Part shown: piece after piece, positions 43,641 through 56,350 of the stretch
Position numbering within the stretch: position 1 is the stretch's first letter
Layout of the letters: every line of letters begins with the position of its first letter
NCBI GenBank assembly: GCA_947359465.1
Contig: OX375876.1
Span: 64,424,998 to 64,488,997, forward strand
Length of the DNA stretch: 64,000 nucleotides
Direction of reading: 5' to 3'
Source of the DNA: Metellina segmentata
Taxonomy: Eukaryota > Arthropoda > Arachnida > Araneae > Tetragnathidae
Translations under genes and position numbers: made by a program
The notes under the pieces: model-generated
Told to the model about the DNA's origin: nothing
What the model saw: only the letters and a program-made list of their open reading frames with translations
Database searches by the model: none

Positions 43641-45875
43641 TTATATTATTGCTGTTAAAACAAATTTATATATTGTATATTGTTCAAGAAAATATATAAT
43701 TTCTCAAGTTTTAAGAACACTTGAAAAATGCTGGACATTAATATTGTAGGCAATTACATGTATACATTGACAACTCGAAATAATAATATAGAGTGGTCAA
43801 TAGAGAAATAAAGTAAAAGTCAATGTATAAAATTTTACCTTAGTTCTCTGCAATTTTAAGTTATCTTGTAAATTTGCACATCATTCATAACTTAGTCTTA
43901 ATATTTCACTACTAAAAGCCCCACGAATAAAGTTTGTATACTGTTTAAATAGTATTTTATTTCACATGATGTACTTAAGAGATATTTATTATATCTTATA
44001 GAATATTAAATCATAGATTTTGTTTCTTCATGCCCTACTTATTTTATACCTCACATGTTGTTTCTTACTACATTTTATGTTCTAAGTACGAATTGTTTGT
44101 CCTTAATTCCATGTTTTTAAATCTTCGTTGCTCATTGAACTAAGTGCATAAATCAACTTTACTCATTTAATAAATAAATGAACAAGAAAAGTATGTTTTT
44201 TGTAAATAAATTAGAACAATTAAAAATCCTACTGAATAAAGCGCAAGTATAGTTAACTATATTTATTTACCATGATGGTTTTGAATGTTTAGATATAAAT
44301 TACGACCAAAGAAGATTTTTACATCTTTTTAGAGAACACATTTTTGATTGGATAATTTTTGTTCAAAATTTGGATTGGATCACATATATAAAATGGAATT
44401 CATTAGATAAGGCAAGAAGTCTAGCATTGTGCCTGATGAAACAAAAATAATTGTTTAATTAAATTAGTTTTTACAAAATTCCTTGCATATTAAGTATATA
44501 TTGCTTACATTACATGTTTAGTACTAATCTATTGCCTTAATGCATTAATAATTTTAGCCGAGTTTCCTATTTCAAATATCATCAGATTGTACTTTCTTAA
44601 CGCACGATTGATCTATTGAGCTTCTAACCTGATAATGAAATTATGAATCGGGTGTTATTATCGTAATTAATCGAGTAGCTTGTTTTAACAAGCTAAATTT
44701 GAAGATAATGGGAAATATTTGGAAAACATTTTAGGGTTTTTATCATTTTCCTTTGAAGGTAAACACACACGAGCTTTTCATAATGGAACGGGTAACGATC
44801 GACGCATTTTCAACCGATCCTTAAATCGGAAAAAATAATTTATGCATGAAACTTTTTACCTCAAACTAAACTGAATACTAAATGTATGGTTTTTGAAAAG
44901 TTAATTATTTTCTTTTATGAATGAAAAGAAAGTTTCACAGTATCCTCTTTTATCTTCGAATAACTTTTATATTTTGATGCTAATTTAAGATGGATGATAA
45001 AAGTTATTCTTTCGTCTTGTTCATAACTCTTTTTTGCCTCTTAATTGTACACCATGAAATATAGAGTTGAAATACTCAATTTTTAATTTATCAAATTAAC
45101 ATACCTTCATTAAAGTATAAAAACTGCATTGTTCCATTATTTTACCTGTTAATATTTCTGTAAAAATGTTTCTTATAAGTATTCAGTAAAAATACGTTGC
45201 TTTATACGAAAATATACATATCCCTACATTAATATCAATAACTCCTATTTCTCACAAAAAAAATCTAATCTCATATAAAAGAAAGTATACTGAGGAGCAT
45301 ATTACTTGTATCAATTGTTGCAGAACTGTTGAAAGATTGAACTTAATGCGACTGAAGTGTCAAAATGAAAGTTAAAATGTGATTTTTTTTCCCAAATAAT
45401 ATATGCATTAAGCTACAATAATTATATTACTCTTCCTTTTTATATCTTATCAGTTATTAAAACTTTACAACAATTATTATGTAAAAAAATACAAGCCACC
45501 TACATTCTTTGGAGCACTATTCACATTATAGCAAAGTCAAAGATATCATTCTATAGGTAATAACGTCCTCTACAAATTCAAATCCAAAAAACTTGCATTA
45601 GGAGAAGTTTTCATATGAAAATTTTAACAAATAACACAATTTCTAATTCATAAAACCATGTTTTGATGCTATTGTCAGTTTCTGCATAGTTAAATTAGTC
45701 TAAATATGAAATTTGACGACTTTACTACATTTATATCCCGAGTTATAAAATCTTAACAGTTTGTTAAAATTGCATGGATCATCTCAAAATAGAAAGCCGC
45801 TACTTGTTGATCGAGATTAAATGTAGAGATAGCTACCCGAATTATAAGTGTGAACACTATTTCAAACGTATTTTT
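43641..45875. other. AT-rich sequence, no supported gene
   Basis: No open frame of note and no mobile-element signature. Confidence 0.6.
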
Positions 45876-45999
45876 CAGCGATCCTGGAATTATTATATTT
45901 ATCACGCAAGTGCCAACGATTTCAGAATTACATTATTATATTAACTATACAAGTGCAAACAATTTGATAATTACATGATTATATTAACTATGCAAGCTC
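45876..45999 (+). repeat. 43-bp tandem repeat, three units
   Basis: The units at about 45876, 45914 and 45957 share AACGATTTCAGAATTACATT, then ATTATATTAACTATACAAGT. The first unit is more diverged. Unrelated in sequence to the GACGAG family despite the same unit size. Confidence 0.75.
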
Positions 46000-46759
46000 A
46001 AACGATCCGAGAACAGTTATTCGAGGTTCTTCAGACGTTTTATAAACTTTTGGTTTTTCTTTAAATCGCAATAATTGGAAAAATTTAATGTACCTCAAAA
46101 ACTATCTGAAAAAGCTGAAATTTTGTATGACCATATACAGTATACCTATAGAAGTTCTTCTGAATCGGTCCCCATAGTAATATAATAAGGTTTAAATTCA
46201 TAATTTTTTCAAACATTAATTTACTAATTATTATCGCATACTAACATCTATTTTTAAAATAAAATATTAAGTGGATATAGTTAGGTTGTTGTTTAACAAT
46301 GACAAGAAAAAAATATCAGCGCTATAGAGATAACATTTAGGAAGATATTCATAAAATTCTAAGAAATTCATTTAACGTTAGAAGCTCCAATCTTTCTGTA
46401 CTCATATATCTTCTAAGCGGTAAGACTTAATGACATTAATTTTGGTATCATAGTTTAATTTCAAAAATGTGTTAATTTTCAACTAGAAATTGTGTGTTGA
46501 AATAGGGGGTTCTTATTTGAAATTATGAAGTTGGTGCTCTATTTAAAATAAAGACGGTTCCTTATGCAAATTTTATAAATTTGAACTGCACCATCTCTGA
46601 ATTTTCTTTGCTGTTAAAATAGCTCGAATGAAAAGGGGTGCTTCTGTTTTTGTCCGCGACTGTACATAATACATTCTTTACACAAAATATGCAGTGTGTA
46701 ACAAACGGATTTGTTTACCATGTATTTCATAGTATTTACATGAATTAATAAGGATGCAG

Positions 46760-47701
46760 TTAAGGGGTTAGGTGCCTTTTAAATGTCAAAATATGCAAAA
46801 AAAATCACTACATTTCGATTCTTAATATCTCTTTGAATAAATTATTTACATAAATGAAATTTTGTATGCAGATTTTAACTACCTTTATCTTTTGTAAACT
46901 ATTTTTTTTTTATTTCTACCCCTTAAATATATTGTAAATTGAACCAAAATGAAATGCATTGTTTTTGTTGTTAGAATATTATATGGTAGCATTGCGCTCA
47001 GTATTCTGGGCAAAATATTTATTATTCTGAGCTGAATTTTTTTATGTACTTAAAAATATGTAATATAATTACAATGACGAACTCTTGTATTTTTTTTTAT
47101 ACAAATTTCTTACAAATTTTTTTTGATAAAAAAAAATTAAATTTTTTTCTTTTTTTTCAACACAAAATTAACTTATTTTGAAAAACTTTCAACAAGATAG
47201 ACAAAAAAAGTTGGTCATTTTAAACATATATATGGTTTACATAATCAATTAAAATTTCATGTAATTCTAACTAACCATTCCAGAGAAATCGTGCGCGCAA
47301 GTGGTAAAATCACAGTTTTGAGATATCGTCGTTAAAAACAATTCGCTTGTGAAATTCTTTCGCATTAAAGGAAGGAAACAAATGAAACTAAAAGTAGAAT
47401 TCAAAGTACATTGTTCCCAGATAAAAAATATAATTAATTTAACAATGTGCATGGATATAGCTTTAGCAATATAGAGCGTAGTCAAATTACATTTTTGTGA
47501 TCACTGATATCGACAAAGTACAAAATGTAAACGAACCATTTGGTTCTAAATGTTTGATTAAGGGCTTCACTCTTTTAACCATAACTTCCGTTCTAGAGTG
47601 AAATTTTACACCAGGTTTGTTTTAAAACGTTTCTAAGAAACAGAGCATTAAAATTAGATCATAATATTTTTTGAAAATTTAAAAGGTACCTAACCCCTTA
47701 A
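46760..47701. mobile_element. TTAA-flanked MITE (piggyBac-type target)
   Basis: TTAA at 46760-46763 and 47698-47701 flanks TIRs GGGGTTAGGTGCCTTTTAAA and, read inward from 47697, GGGGTTAGGTACCTTTTAAA (one mismatch in 20). TTAA target duplication is diagnostic of piggyBac-type transposition, though the TIR does not start with CCC as in the type element. 934 bp between TTAA sites; AT-rich interior with no transposase. Confidence 0.8.
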
Positions 47702-47785
47702 AATTGTAAATAAATACTCATGATGTGATAAACACAAATATTTGACCAAGTGCCGTAGTAATTTCAAATGTTCTTCCTCTAAGTG

Positions 47786-47900
47786 ATTTTCGACGATGTG
47801 TCTCGTCATAAAAGGTTTGAACAATTTTGATTATATCGACATATCTCGTCATCAAAGGTTTGAATAATTTTGTTAATGTCGACATATCTCGTCATCATGA
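47786..47900 (+). repeat. GACGAG-type palindromic repeat, cluster 3
   Basis: Three units: CGACGATGTGTCTCGTCATA, TCGACATATCTCGTCATCAA, and TCGACATATCTCGTCATCAT, each followed by AAAGGTTTGAA(C/T)AATTTTG except the last. Unit about 43-45 bp. It lies 85 bp right of the TTAA-flanked MITE. Confidence 0.65.
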
Positions 47901-49935
47901 TATTGATGATATTTTGAAGATGATGATATCAAGACTTGTTTAGTCGCTGGAATTTTAGTTGAACAAGCTTAACCGGACAGAATAGTAAAACGTATTCACG
48001 TCAAAAAAGATATTTCAAACCAAACAATCTATGCAAGACAAAATATTATAGACTTCGATGCATGTGTTCAGTTTAAAATTTCCTTCCCTTACGATACGTC
48101 CATAATACTTATCCTTGTGATATCATGGGTGGCATTATATTTTAAATATTTTAGATGAACTTTTAATATATATTCTAGTATTTTAATACGATGTCGAATA
48201 TACAAAACACAAAGGTATACCTTTTATGTAGCCACATTCTATATCGTAATTTTAACTCTATAAAATAGCAAGAAATTATTTGGGGACCCAACTTTATATG
48301 CATATTTTCTCATAATTATTAAATATCATTCTTCAATAAAACCTAAACCCATTATTTGAGCTTTTAAAAGCACATTGAAGGAAATGTTTAATGTTTTAAG
48401 TTCATCACGACATGCAGGTCAGTTTCCGATGCTAATTGCATCTGTTACCAAAACCTATAATGGGATTTATCTATCATAATTTAAATGTAATTATAAAAAA
48501 AACCAGAAAACAAATTTCTTCCTTCAGGGATATTTGTCGCTTTATAATAAATCAAATTTAAGAAGTTAAAAATTAAGTCCATTAGTAATGTTGTTGTGAA
48601 CTTTAAAACTATTTAAAATATTTTTCAGTAGACGAATTTCATGTAAAAAAAATGGCAAGGTATATAGAATTTCTATCGCAAGCAGTTGAAAGCATTGTTT
48701 TTTTACTAAACGAATAACATTGTTACAACAATGTAGAAGTGACACATAGTATGACATATTTATTTAAAGCGTGTCGGTGTTTCGCCCTAGGACGTCTTTG
48801 TTCTGGAGACACGAAAGACTATTTAGTCTTGTCATCAAAGTCCTTTCAATAAAATGAAACAATTTGTCAACAAGTAACATACCTTGTATTGAAAGTAATT
48901 ACTTGAGGCATAGATGTCACGAAAGTACATATTGGTTAGAATGTTCAACTTTTTGACATAAAAGAAATGCAGTAACAAAATAACTTAGTAATACTGCTTT
49001 AAACAAATTAATTTGCATTCTTCATAATTAGAAAATAATATCATAATTCTAAAATAACATTAGAAGCAAAAAATAATTTTGCTTATTATTTATGAGTTAA
49101 ATATGTTACCAAGTTACTTTAAATGGTTTTTAAACACGAACAGCATATAAATATGTTTAGAAGTCATTGAACAATGACCTGTAATTCCTACTAAATTTTT
49201 ATGTTTTTATTTCACGCACTTAATGAAATACGTATAAATTTAACCGTTTAATAAAATAAAAATATTTAACGAATCCATTTCAAAATAAATTTTAAAATTT
49301 ATAGGTTTTTAAAATATTTTACAAATGAAAATTTATCCGCCCGAGGTTCCAACTCAATACATAATGCAATGATGAATTTAAATAATAGATACATATATAG
49401 AAACAAATATGGCCAAATAAATATTACTGTTCGTAAGACAAAATACGATTCCACAAAATGAGCCTGAATTTTAATGATGATAAAAATATTTAGCCTACTA
49501 GATTTTAAATGAATATTTTTTTTTAACGGTTATCAGTCATATGTATCATATTTACTAAAGCAGATATTTTGAAGCATGAAATAAGTTGTATGCTATTTAA
49601 ATGCAATTAGATCAATTTTGTTTTTGGATCTGGCTGGTTAACATTTATTCTAAAAATGAACAAAAACTGTTTAGATTTCAAACGTTTTGTACAGTAATTT
49701 TAGATATTTTCTTTCATTATAGAATAGTAGAGAGAGAGAGAGTAGAGAGATTTTCTTTAACCAAAAAACGTGACATGAAATAATAATGTATGAATTATAG
49801 CCACATTTTAAGAAAAAAAACGAGAGTCAAAAGTATATTATATTGTTTTTCTGCTTACGTCGAACCGTTTTGGAAATTTCGGAATAATATGAAGTTTTTT
49901 AGGGAAAACAGTTCAAACTGGGACAACCATATTTT
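47901..49935. other. AT-rich sequence, no supported gene
   Basis: Short frames at 48566-48757 and 49601-49783 lack signatures. A GA microsatellite lies at 49730-49746. Confidence 0.55.
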
Positions 49936-49980
49936 AACACTCCTGGTGGCTACATCGACAAGGTACCTCGTGAAGATATA
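49936..49980 (-). repeat. GACGAG-type repeat, single end fragment
   Basis: AACACTCCTGGTGGCTACAT then CGACAAGGTACCTCGTGAAG. The CTCCTGGTGGCTAC part is the terminal motif also seen next to clusters 1, 4 and 5; the rest is one core. Reverse orientation relative to cluster 1. Confidence 0.6.
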
Positions 49981-52400
49981 TTTTAATGCTAGTATAGCAT
50001 TAAAAACACTTTCTTCTAAGCGTAGTATAGAACTGGCAGACAATCTGTTAAGTGGTTACTTAAGGATTTGATCCAACTTTCAATATACTTTCTCGCAACA
50101 GTGGAAATGTGATTCGGCACTTATTTGCTCCAACCTGTTTGATTTATGCTATCTTCAAACATTACAAAACAATATTTTCTAAATTTTGCTTTAATAGTGA
50201 GCACAACTTAAAATCGTAGTAGTCCATCAATATTTTCCCTGCAAAAAAAAACCCCTTAGCATAGAAGTACTCTAATGTCACGTAGAAGAAATCAGTTTTT
50301 CACAAAGTTTTTATTACAACAAGAAATTATCAATCCTAAATTCATGATTTGCAACCTCACATTTTTATAGGTTGATCAAATTATATTTTCGAATATGACC
50401 CCTTTGTCGTTATCAACTTTCCTCACAGTAACTAAATTAATTGAGCATTTCCAGAAAGTTATACCACCGAACTTTAATATTTATAATTGTCACGCTCGTC
50501 ATTATAAATTTATAATTTGTACTCCCGTATAGGAAGTGAGTCTGCTTTCTAAAAGTAATTTATATTCCAAAAACTATGCCCATAGCCAAAAAAAAACCTT
50601 CAAGACCCGCTCATGAATTTTAAACCAAATACTTCATTAAATTGGAAGGCAAGTAACGATTTATAAATCTTTAAATAATATTCCCGCTTCATCGTTGTAT
50701 TAAAACTTCATTGTCTTATCGTGTTATACCGTTGGACTTAAAATAAATCTATCTCTTGACGCATCAGCAAAAATTACACTGGAAACAGAAAAACTTGCTT
50801 CCCGGAATTACTTCCGAAAAGTAATTTAAAATAAACAGAAAGTGCCAACTAAAACAAAGTACTATTTTGTAATTAAAATATTCTAAGCGCCTGTCAAATG
50901 TCTCATCCTACTGTCCCCCTCCCTACAGCTGAGAGCAATAAATCTGGAATGATCGTTACTTGGAGATTGGAGATAAAAATTAAAGTTTCGACCAAATATA
51001 TCTTCGAAAGATTTTTCTCATATTTTATTCCTTTTTTAGAATTCGTTTTGAAAATGAAGGGATTCCTTAATGCGAGAAAAATGCCATTCTAATTATGTAC
51101 CTTATTAATACGTCGGAAGAAGCCGAGAATTCTAAATGACGTTCCGTATAATGACTCAGTTATAACGACTTTTTAATACAGTTTTTTTTGTAATTGATGG
51201 GGAGATTATTTTGTTTCAACGTTATTCCAAATCTGTCAAACGTCGAATAAAAAATATATTGCAACATGAAAGTTCTATTCAGTAATGGTATACGTCACCT
51301 TTTGATAAATCTGATACTCAAGTGAACAAATCCAATACCTTTTCTTGAAAAATCTCTGTTTCAAAATGTTTTTTAACAATTTCACTAAGGATATCAAAAG
51401 GAATTTCGATGTAATTATATATTTAACAAATTTTTCATTCATTGACATTCGAACGACTTATCTTTTCTAAATAACAGCGATGATGTTGTGATATATGTTG
51501 CAATACATATCTTCAAAATCTATTAATGACACATAATCCAGATGTTATCTGTATTCGTAAGTATATTTTGACATTTTTAAACACTTTGAAATAATTGTAT
51601 TTGGCGCGAATTTACTTTCTTTTGAATGCAAATAAGATTAATCATTGTCTTTTAAACCCTCTTGGTTCCATCAGTTTTCTGAATTTTGTAGTCTTGAATT
51701 TACCCCGCAATAATACTAATTACTTTCAGCTGCATTTACAACCAGTTTTCCAGAAAATTATTGTATTATAGATCATATAAAACTTGCTATGAGAGTTAAA
51801 ATGCATTGCAAAACACTTGTATATTTCTTCAAAAGCATTTGGAATCGTGACTGGCAATAATAGAGAGAGGCAAAAATATAAATCGTTGGTAACTATGGAT
51901 AAACATTTATTTCTTTATGCATACTTATTGCTTTCACGTTCTAAGTTTATTATAATAATTATCTCCAATCTCTAACAACTGTTTCCGCTCTGGTCTCCAC
52001 AAAGCAGCAATTAAAAACTAATTTCCAAAACTTTTCTAGTCGCCTTTGGAAATGATAACAGTAGAAATTATGTAATGCTTTTTCTAATTCAACTAAATTT
52101 TTAAGAACAATTACGCTTCAAAACACCTTTATATTTCTTCTACAGTATAAGGAAACTTGATTTATTTAATAAGAGTAAGAAAATGATTATTTCCATTTTG
52201 AAAAACACGAAAATGCATAGACTTTTCAACGTATGCTTATTTCTTAAAGTAAAAGATGTAAACGTCATCCAAATTAATAGTAAAAATTCTCAAAGCTTCA
52301 AATATAATTAAGAAATTTATAAACTAGACGATAATAGGGATCTATAGCCATTTTAATATTATAAAGTGTTCGAAATTATCATGGAGAAAATAAAAATGAG
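49981..52400. other. AT-rich sequence, no supported gene
   Basis: A 64-codon frame at 50898-51092 starts in slightly GC-richer DNA but has no domain or splice evidence. Confidence 0.5.
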
Positions 52401-52599
52401 AATGAACTCGAGTTTAAATACGCTGCCTTTGAACAATGCTGCTACTACTCGCGCAGAAGAGAAACAACAGTGTTATTGATAGCTATCATTAACTAGTGTT
52501 GTTTCGGTTCAATACCTTTAATTCATCTTGCTTGTAATTTGTTTTTCTTTTGCGGCAATATAACATTTATTATGTTTGTGTATCCTTTACTTGACGTTT

Positions 52600-53230
52600 T
52601 TTGCCTTGTGTTGTGTGTGAATGTGGGCTTTGCCAAACATTCCCATCCCAGAAAAACCCAACCCACCCCCAGATCTTTATTCTGGCTCTGATAATAGAGG
52701 AAATTTCCTTCATCTGTAAAAAATCAATTGATTCGGTGTATTATCTCGTTTCTTATTATCTTTATTAGACATTTCTGAGATTTTTATATTAGTGTATTTC
52801 TTAAGTTTAAATTCGCATTACTTGTTTCGCTATTCATCTTAAACTCGATTCCATCTGAAGCTTCCATAAAGCAACAATTACGAGCACAGTCATGATACTG
52901 ATAATCGGCACCAGACGAGCATCCACCTGCCAAAGCAATAAAAAAAAGGATGGGCCGTCTGTTCCGATAAAGGCCTCCTCCACCCCAGGAATCCATACCA
53001 CCCTATCACTTGCTCTAATCGCACTCCAGGTGACCTATCTCTAAACGCATTACTCAGCCAAAGCAATTCGATTACACTATCTACCCACCGATCAGAACAA
53101 AATTGTATCGCACCTCTGAGACCACAGAGGCCAGGGTGGAATCGATAACCACGTGTCATTTATCGTGTTCCCTCAACCTAATTATATTAATAAATTGATT
53201 ACGTTCATGACCCTGGCCCCCATTTACTCA
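52600..53230 (-). other. GC-richer island with overlapping open frames, possible exon
   Basis: Two minus-strand frames stay open: 53159-52890 (MTRGYRFHPGLCGLRG...) and 52996-52784 (MDSWGGGGLYRNRRPILFFI, then a short Cys-bearing stretch, CSSGADYQYHDCARNCC). A pyrimidine tract ending TTGCTTTGGCAG lies within, like a 3' splice site near 52930. No transposon match is apparent. It could be a real exon, a 5' region, or unclassified repeat. The cysteine count is too low to call a knottin peptide. No function assigned. Confidence 0.25.
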
Positions 53231-53338
53231 CAAACAGTTCACTAGGTATCAGAGCCCCAGCCCTTATGTGGTTTCTGGAAAGTTCGCTTAGGATCTCAAG
53301 AAATGATACTTGGTAAAGAAGTCATAGGATGTCTCATC

Positions 53339-54085
53339 GATGCCTTTGATGTTCAGAAGGTTTGCGAGTAATTTAGAGGGAGGTTGTTATTGAGGAAGGT
53401 GAAACCCAAGGTTTGTAGATTCAGTCTTGAATGTGTGGGCTGGGGATTCGGGTGTCTTAATTGGAATAGTTTTCAAAACTTTTGATTGCTTGAAAGGAAT
53501 TTGAAATGGGATCGTAAGTTGAAAGCTGAATGGGATTCGATGTAAGACAAATTAGATTTACTCGTTAAACACAATAAATAGGTGACCGTTATTTGCAGAT
53601 TGATAATTTGCATTTGCCTTATTTGTCCACTTCTAAATATAGATTCGACTGGATTTTATCATTTAAATTTATTTTATGCCCTATGATAAGAGAACTTTAA
53701 AGCTATTTTGCTTCTTTATGTATGATGTAATTAAAAATATTCTGATATATTTTTAATTATTTTACAGATGAATACGGGGATTATTTTACCACATTCAAGT
53801 ATTTCAATAAACTATTCAGTTCATTTAAATTGTGCAGAAAACTCTATGTTATGAATAAGTTGTAGATAGATATAATCACTGCTTCTTTTGATGTTTGGAG
53901 GATTTGCAACTAATTTAGAGAGGTTGTTATAAGTATTTTACAACGAAATATATGTTGATTCATGTTTGAATGTATAGGCCCCAGAGATTCGAGTCATACT
54001 TTGAATGGTTTTCAAAACCTTTGATTTTATCAAAGAAATTTAAGTGACCATTCACTCATTAATAAAAATAATAAAATTATAGGTG
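53339..54085 (+). repeat. Direct duplication, two units about 545 bp apart
   Basis: 53339-53585 and 53886-54085 share TTGATGTT..GGA/AGG..TTTGC, TAATTTAGAG, GAGGTTGTTAT, TTTGAATGT, ATTCG(G/A)GT, ATGGTTTTCAAAACCTTTGA-like and a closing AATAGGTG/TATAGGTG. Moderately diverged. Confidence 0.65.
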
Positions 54086-54115
54086 CTTTCTTCTTATTCC
54101 TTAAACCTTCCTGGT

Positions 54116-54300
54116 AATTGCCTCGTCAATGTACCTTGTCACTGGCAAAACTTACCAGATCTTCATGAACAAGATACCTCGTCAGTAGAAAAATAACTGA
54201 CCAGCTCTTGATCTTGTCATCATGAAAAAAATCAGCAGTATCGATGGATTATCTAATCATTAGCAAAATTGGTCAGATGTTAACGGGAGAAATATATCGT
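54116..54300 (-). repeat. GACGAG-type repeat, cluster 4 (reverse orientation)
   Basis: On the minus strand, units read ATGACAAGATCAAGAGCTGG then TCAGTTATTTTTCTACTGAC, nearly identical to the third unit of cluster 1 (about 32497-32536), then GACGAGGTATCTTGTTC and TGACAAGGTACATTGACGAG. The left border AACCTTCCTGGTAATTGCC is the shared terminal motif. Confidence 0.7.
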
Positions 54301-54810
54301 TGGAAGGAAAAAAACTAACATATTAACGCTTTGATTATCTTTGACTTTAAAATATTTTAGAAGTTTTAACATCCACTCACACATTTTCGTTACAGTAATA
54401 AAAATTTCACGAGTTTCCAAGTAATAAAATTTAATAAATTCAGTCATGTGGGCTAGAAATAATTTTAGATACAGGAAAATTTATTTATTTGCAACTTTTT
54501 TGTGCATTTTAAAATATAAACTCCTTTTTTTTAAGTGTTTTTCGTTATAATTTTTATGCCTACTCTGTTTAAATGGAATATGTTGATTTTCTTAGTTGAA
54601 TGTCAGAATATCTAATGGAATCCTTGGATTATATATTTTAAAATTATTCTCCTAAGGAAAATAAAAGAAAGATATAAAATGAATAATAGGGGATCTTATT
54701 ATCTTGACATGTTAATAAAGACTAAAATGTGAAGGGTATTTTATAACTAAGGGCTGAAATTAAAAATTAGGAAAAGCACATTTCTGAATCCATTATTTTC
54801 AATAAAATAT

Positions 54811-55116
54811 TTATTCATTAATTTCCCAGACATACCCATCAGCACCATAAAAAAAATACCAGACTTTTTCATCTTCATTCAATAATATCAAATAGTATTG
54901 GGGTTTGAAATGGAAAGTAAAATACCAAAATAAAAGAAGGCATCGGGGAAAGAAGAATGACAGATATAAAAGGAATGCGCATGAAAAAGTCAGCGGGGTC
55001 AAAAAATAAAATGCATATGCCCCACCCCCACTCCACATACGGTAGGTTGGGGGATGCCCTAAAAGAATGAAAACGACAAAAGAAATAATAAACAGAAATA
55101 GAATGAGAGAGGACAA
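54811..55116 (-). other. 101-codon hydrophobic open frame, unassigned
   Basis: MSSLILFLFIISFVVFILLG..., then YAFYFLTPLTFSCAFLLYLS... with aromatic-rich runs and ending VWYFFYGADGYVWEINE. Very rich in Phe/Leu because the opposite strand is purine-rich, which alone can generate such a frame. No family recognised. Overlaps the start of the 55067-55327 plus-strand frame. Confidence 0.15.
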
Positions 55117-55327
55117 AAATAAGAAGGAATCTTGTGAATCTGATGCTATCTATCTTGGGTCCGGTGCGTTTTTACGATGCTCGAATTTCATCGATCAAAG
55201 TGACAGATTCGCTTTCAATGGGGGAAGACACGGACAGGACAAGGAGGAAAAGGGAGACGGGGTCCCGGAAAAAATATCCGGGAAAAGAAACCCAATTCAG
55301 AATTCCGGTATGAAAAAGAGGAGGTAA
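55067..55327 (+). other. 86-codon charged open frame with a donor-like end, unassigned
   Basis: MKTTKEIINRNRMREDKNKK..., then CESDAIYLGSGAFLRCSNF, a basic/acidic tail, and a stop just inside GAGGAGGTAAAAAG, which resembles a 5' splice site. A third frame opens on the minus strand over 55172-55384. G+C is higher than in the surroundings. No transposon signature. It could be exonic; there is no family evidence. Confidence 0.2.
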
Positions 55328-55456
55328 AAAGATCGCGAAAGAATTCGCACCCAAAGTTTGCTTTCTCTCGCGTTTCCCCAACATTTCTCAGTCCAACCAA
55401 ACTTCGAACTATTCCCAGCTCTTCACATAGGGTTATATTATATTACATTTTACTCT

Positions 55457-56350
55457 TTGTTCTTCCGTCTGGCTCGTTGAAACAATAGAGGATTGGGTTT
55501 TATGCTACACTTATTACTGCAATAGGCGGGGAAATTCCACCGTTCCACTGAGTCTTGATTTTTGAATTCTCTGGCATGCGTTCTGTGTAAGCTACGTCCA
55601 ATATTACACAATAAAAATTTATTCGATTGGTATTTAAAATCAGTATTTTAAATTTGAGACTGTTGTAGAGGATTGGGAATCCCAGTTTGTTTTAAGCATT
55701 GATTCAATGGAGAGAAAATATTTTTATATTTGCTACAAGTTTATTTTGAAAAAAAATTAGTATCAAGAACTATTATCAACCCTCCTTGTGGCTGTCTTGT
55801 CGTAGCAAATCGAACAATATCCTGAAGGATGAGTTATCTCGTCACGAGAGAAAAGTTGATCAGATCTTGATATACTCATCATAAAATTCGGCGACAGTTT
55901 GGTGACAAATCAACAGTAGCAAAATTGATTGTATCTTGTACGTTTGGATGAGGAGTCTAGTTCAATCTGTAAGACTGTTGATGTGCTCTCAATGGCTAAT
56001 GTCATTTTTTGTGCTAAATTTATTAATCTAAACCCTGAAATCAGGTAAACAAAATGATTTAAATGTAAAAGAATCATAACAAGTCTTTCAAAACTGCCCT
56101 CTATAAACTTTAAAAGGATACAGATAACACAAAATTAAGAAGTATTCATATTGGGATGTATAACGGCAAGCACAAACGTTGGGATGCTTGTTTTTATACC
56201 TCCGTCTGGCTCGTCGTAAAGATAAGATTTGATGGCATGTTTATATTTCTGCAGTAAGGACATTCTGTCGTTTTACTGTCTTATTTTGCTGAATTCTTTA
56301 TAAATTGTACAAGTCCTGTCAGAGATTAGACTACAACAGTTTTAAAAATA
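55457..56350 (+). repeat. Direct duplication, two units about 737 bp apart
   Basis: CCGTCTGGCTCGT at 55465 and 56202 heads about 150 bp of collinear similarity (GATTGGGTTTTATG / GATTTGATGGCATG, ATTACTGCAATA / TTTCTGCAGTAA, TTTTTGAATTCT / TTGCTGAATTCT). Cluster 5 lies between the units. Confidence 0.5.
55785..55925 (-). repeat. GACGAG-type repeat, cluster 5 (reverse orientation)
   Basis: Left border ACCCTCCTTGTGGCTGTCTT is the terminal motif. On the minus strand, units include GACGAGATAACTCATCC and GATGAGTATATCAAGATCTG followed by ATCAACTTTTC. About three diverged units. Confidence 0.6.

Noticed and set aside
52784..52996. Cysteine-containing short secreted peptide (toxin-like)
   Set aside because: Only four cysteines after a weak hydrophobic stretch, no propeptide cleavage pattern, and conflicting frames; a venom-peptide call is not supported.
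54811..55116. Hydrophobic 101-codon frame that could be read as a membrane protein
   Set aside because: Hydrophobicity follows from the pyrimidine-rich strand; no family resemblance and overlap with other open frames. Kept only as an unassigned entry.
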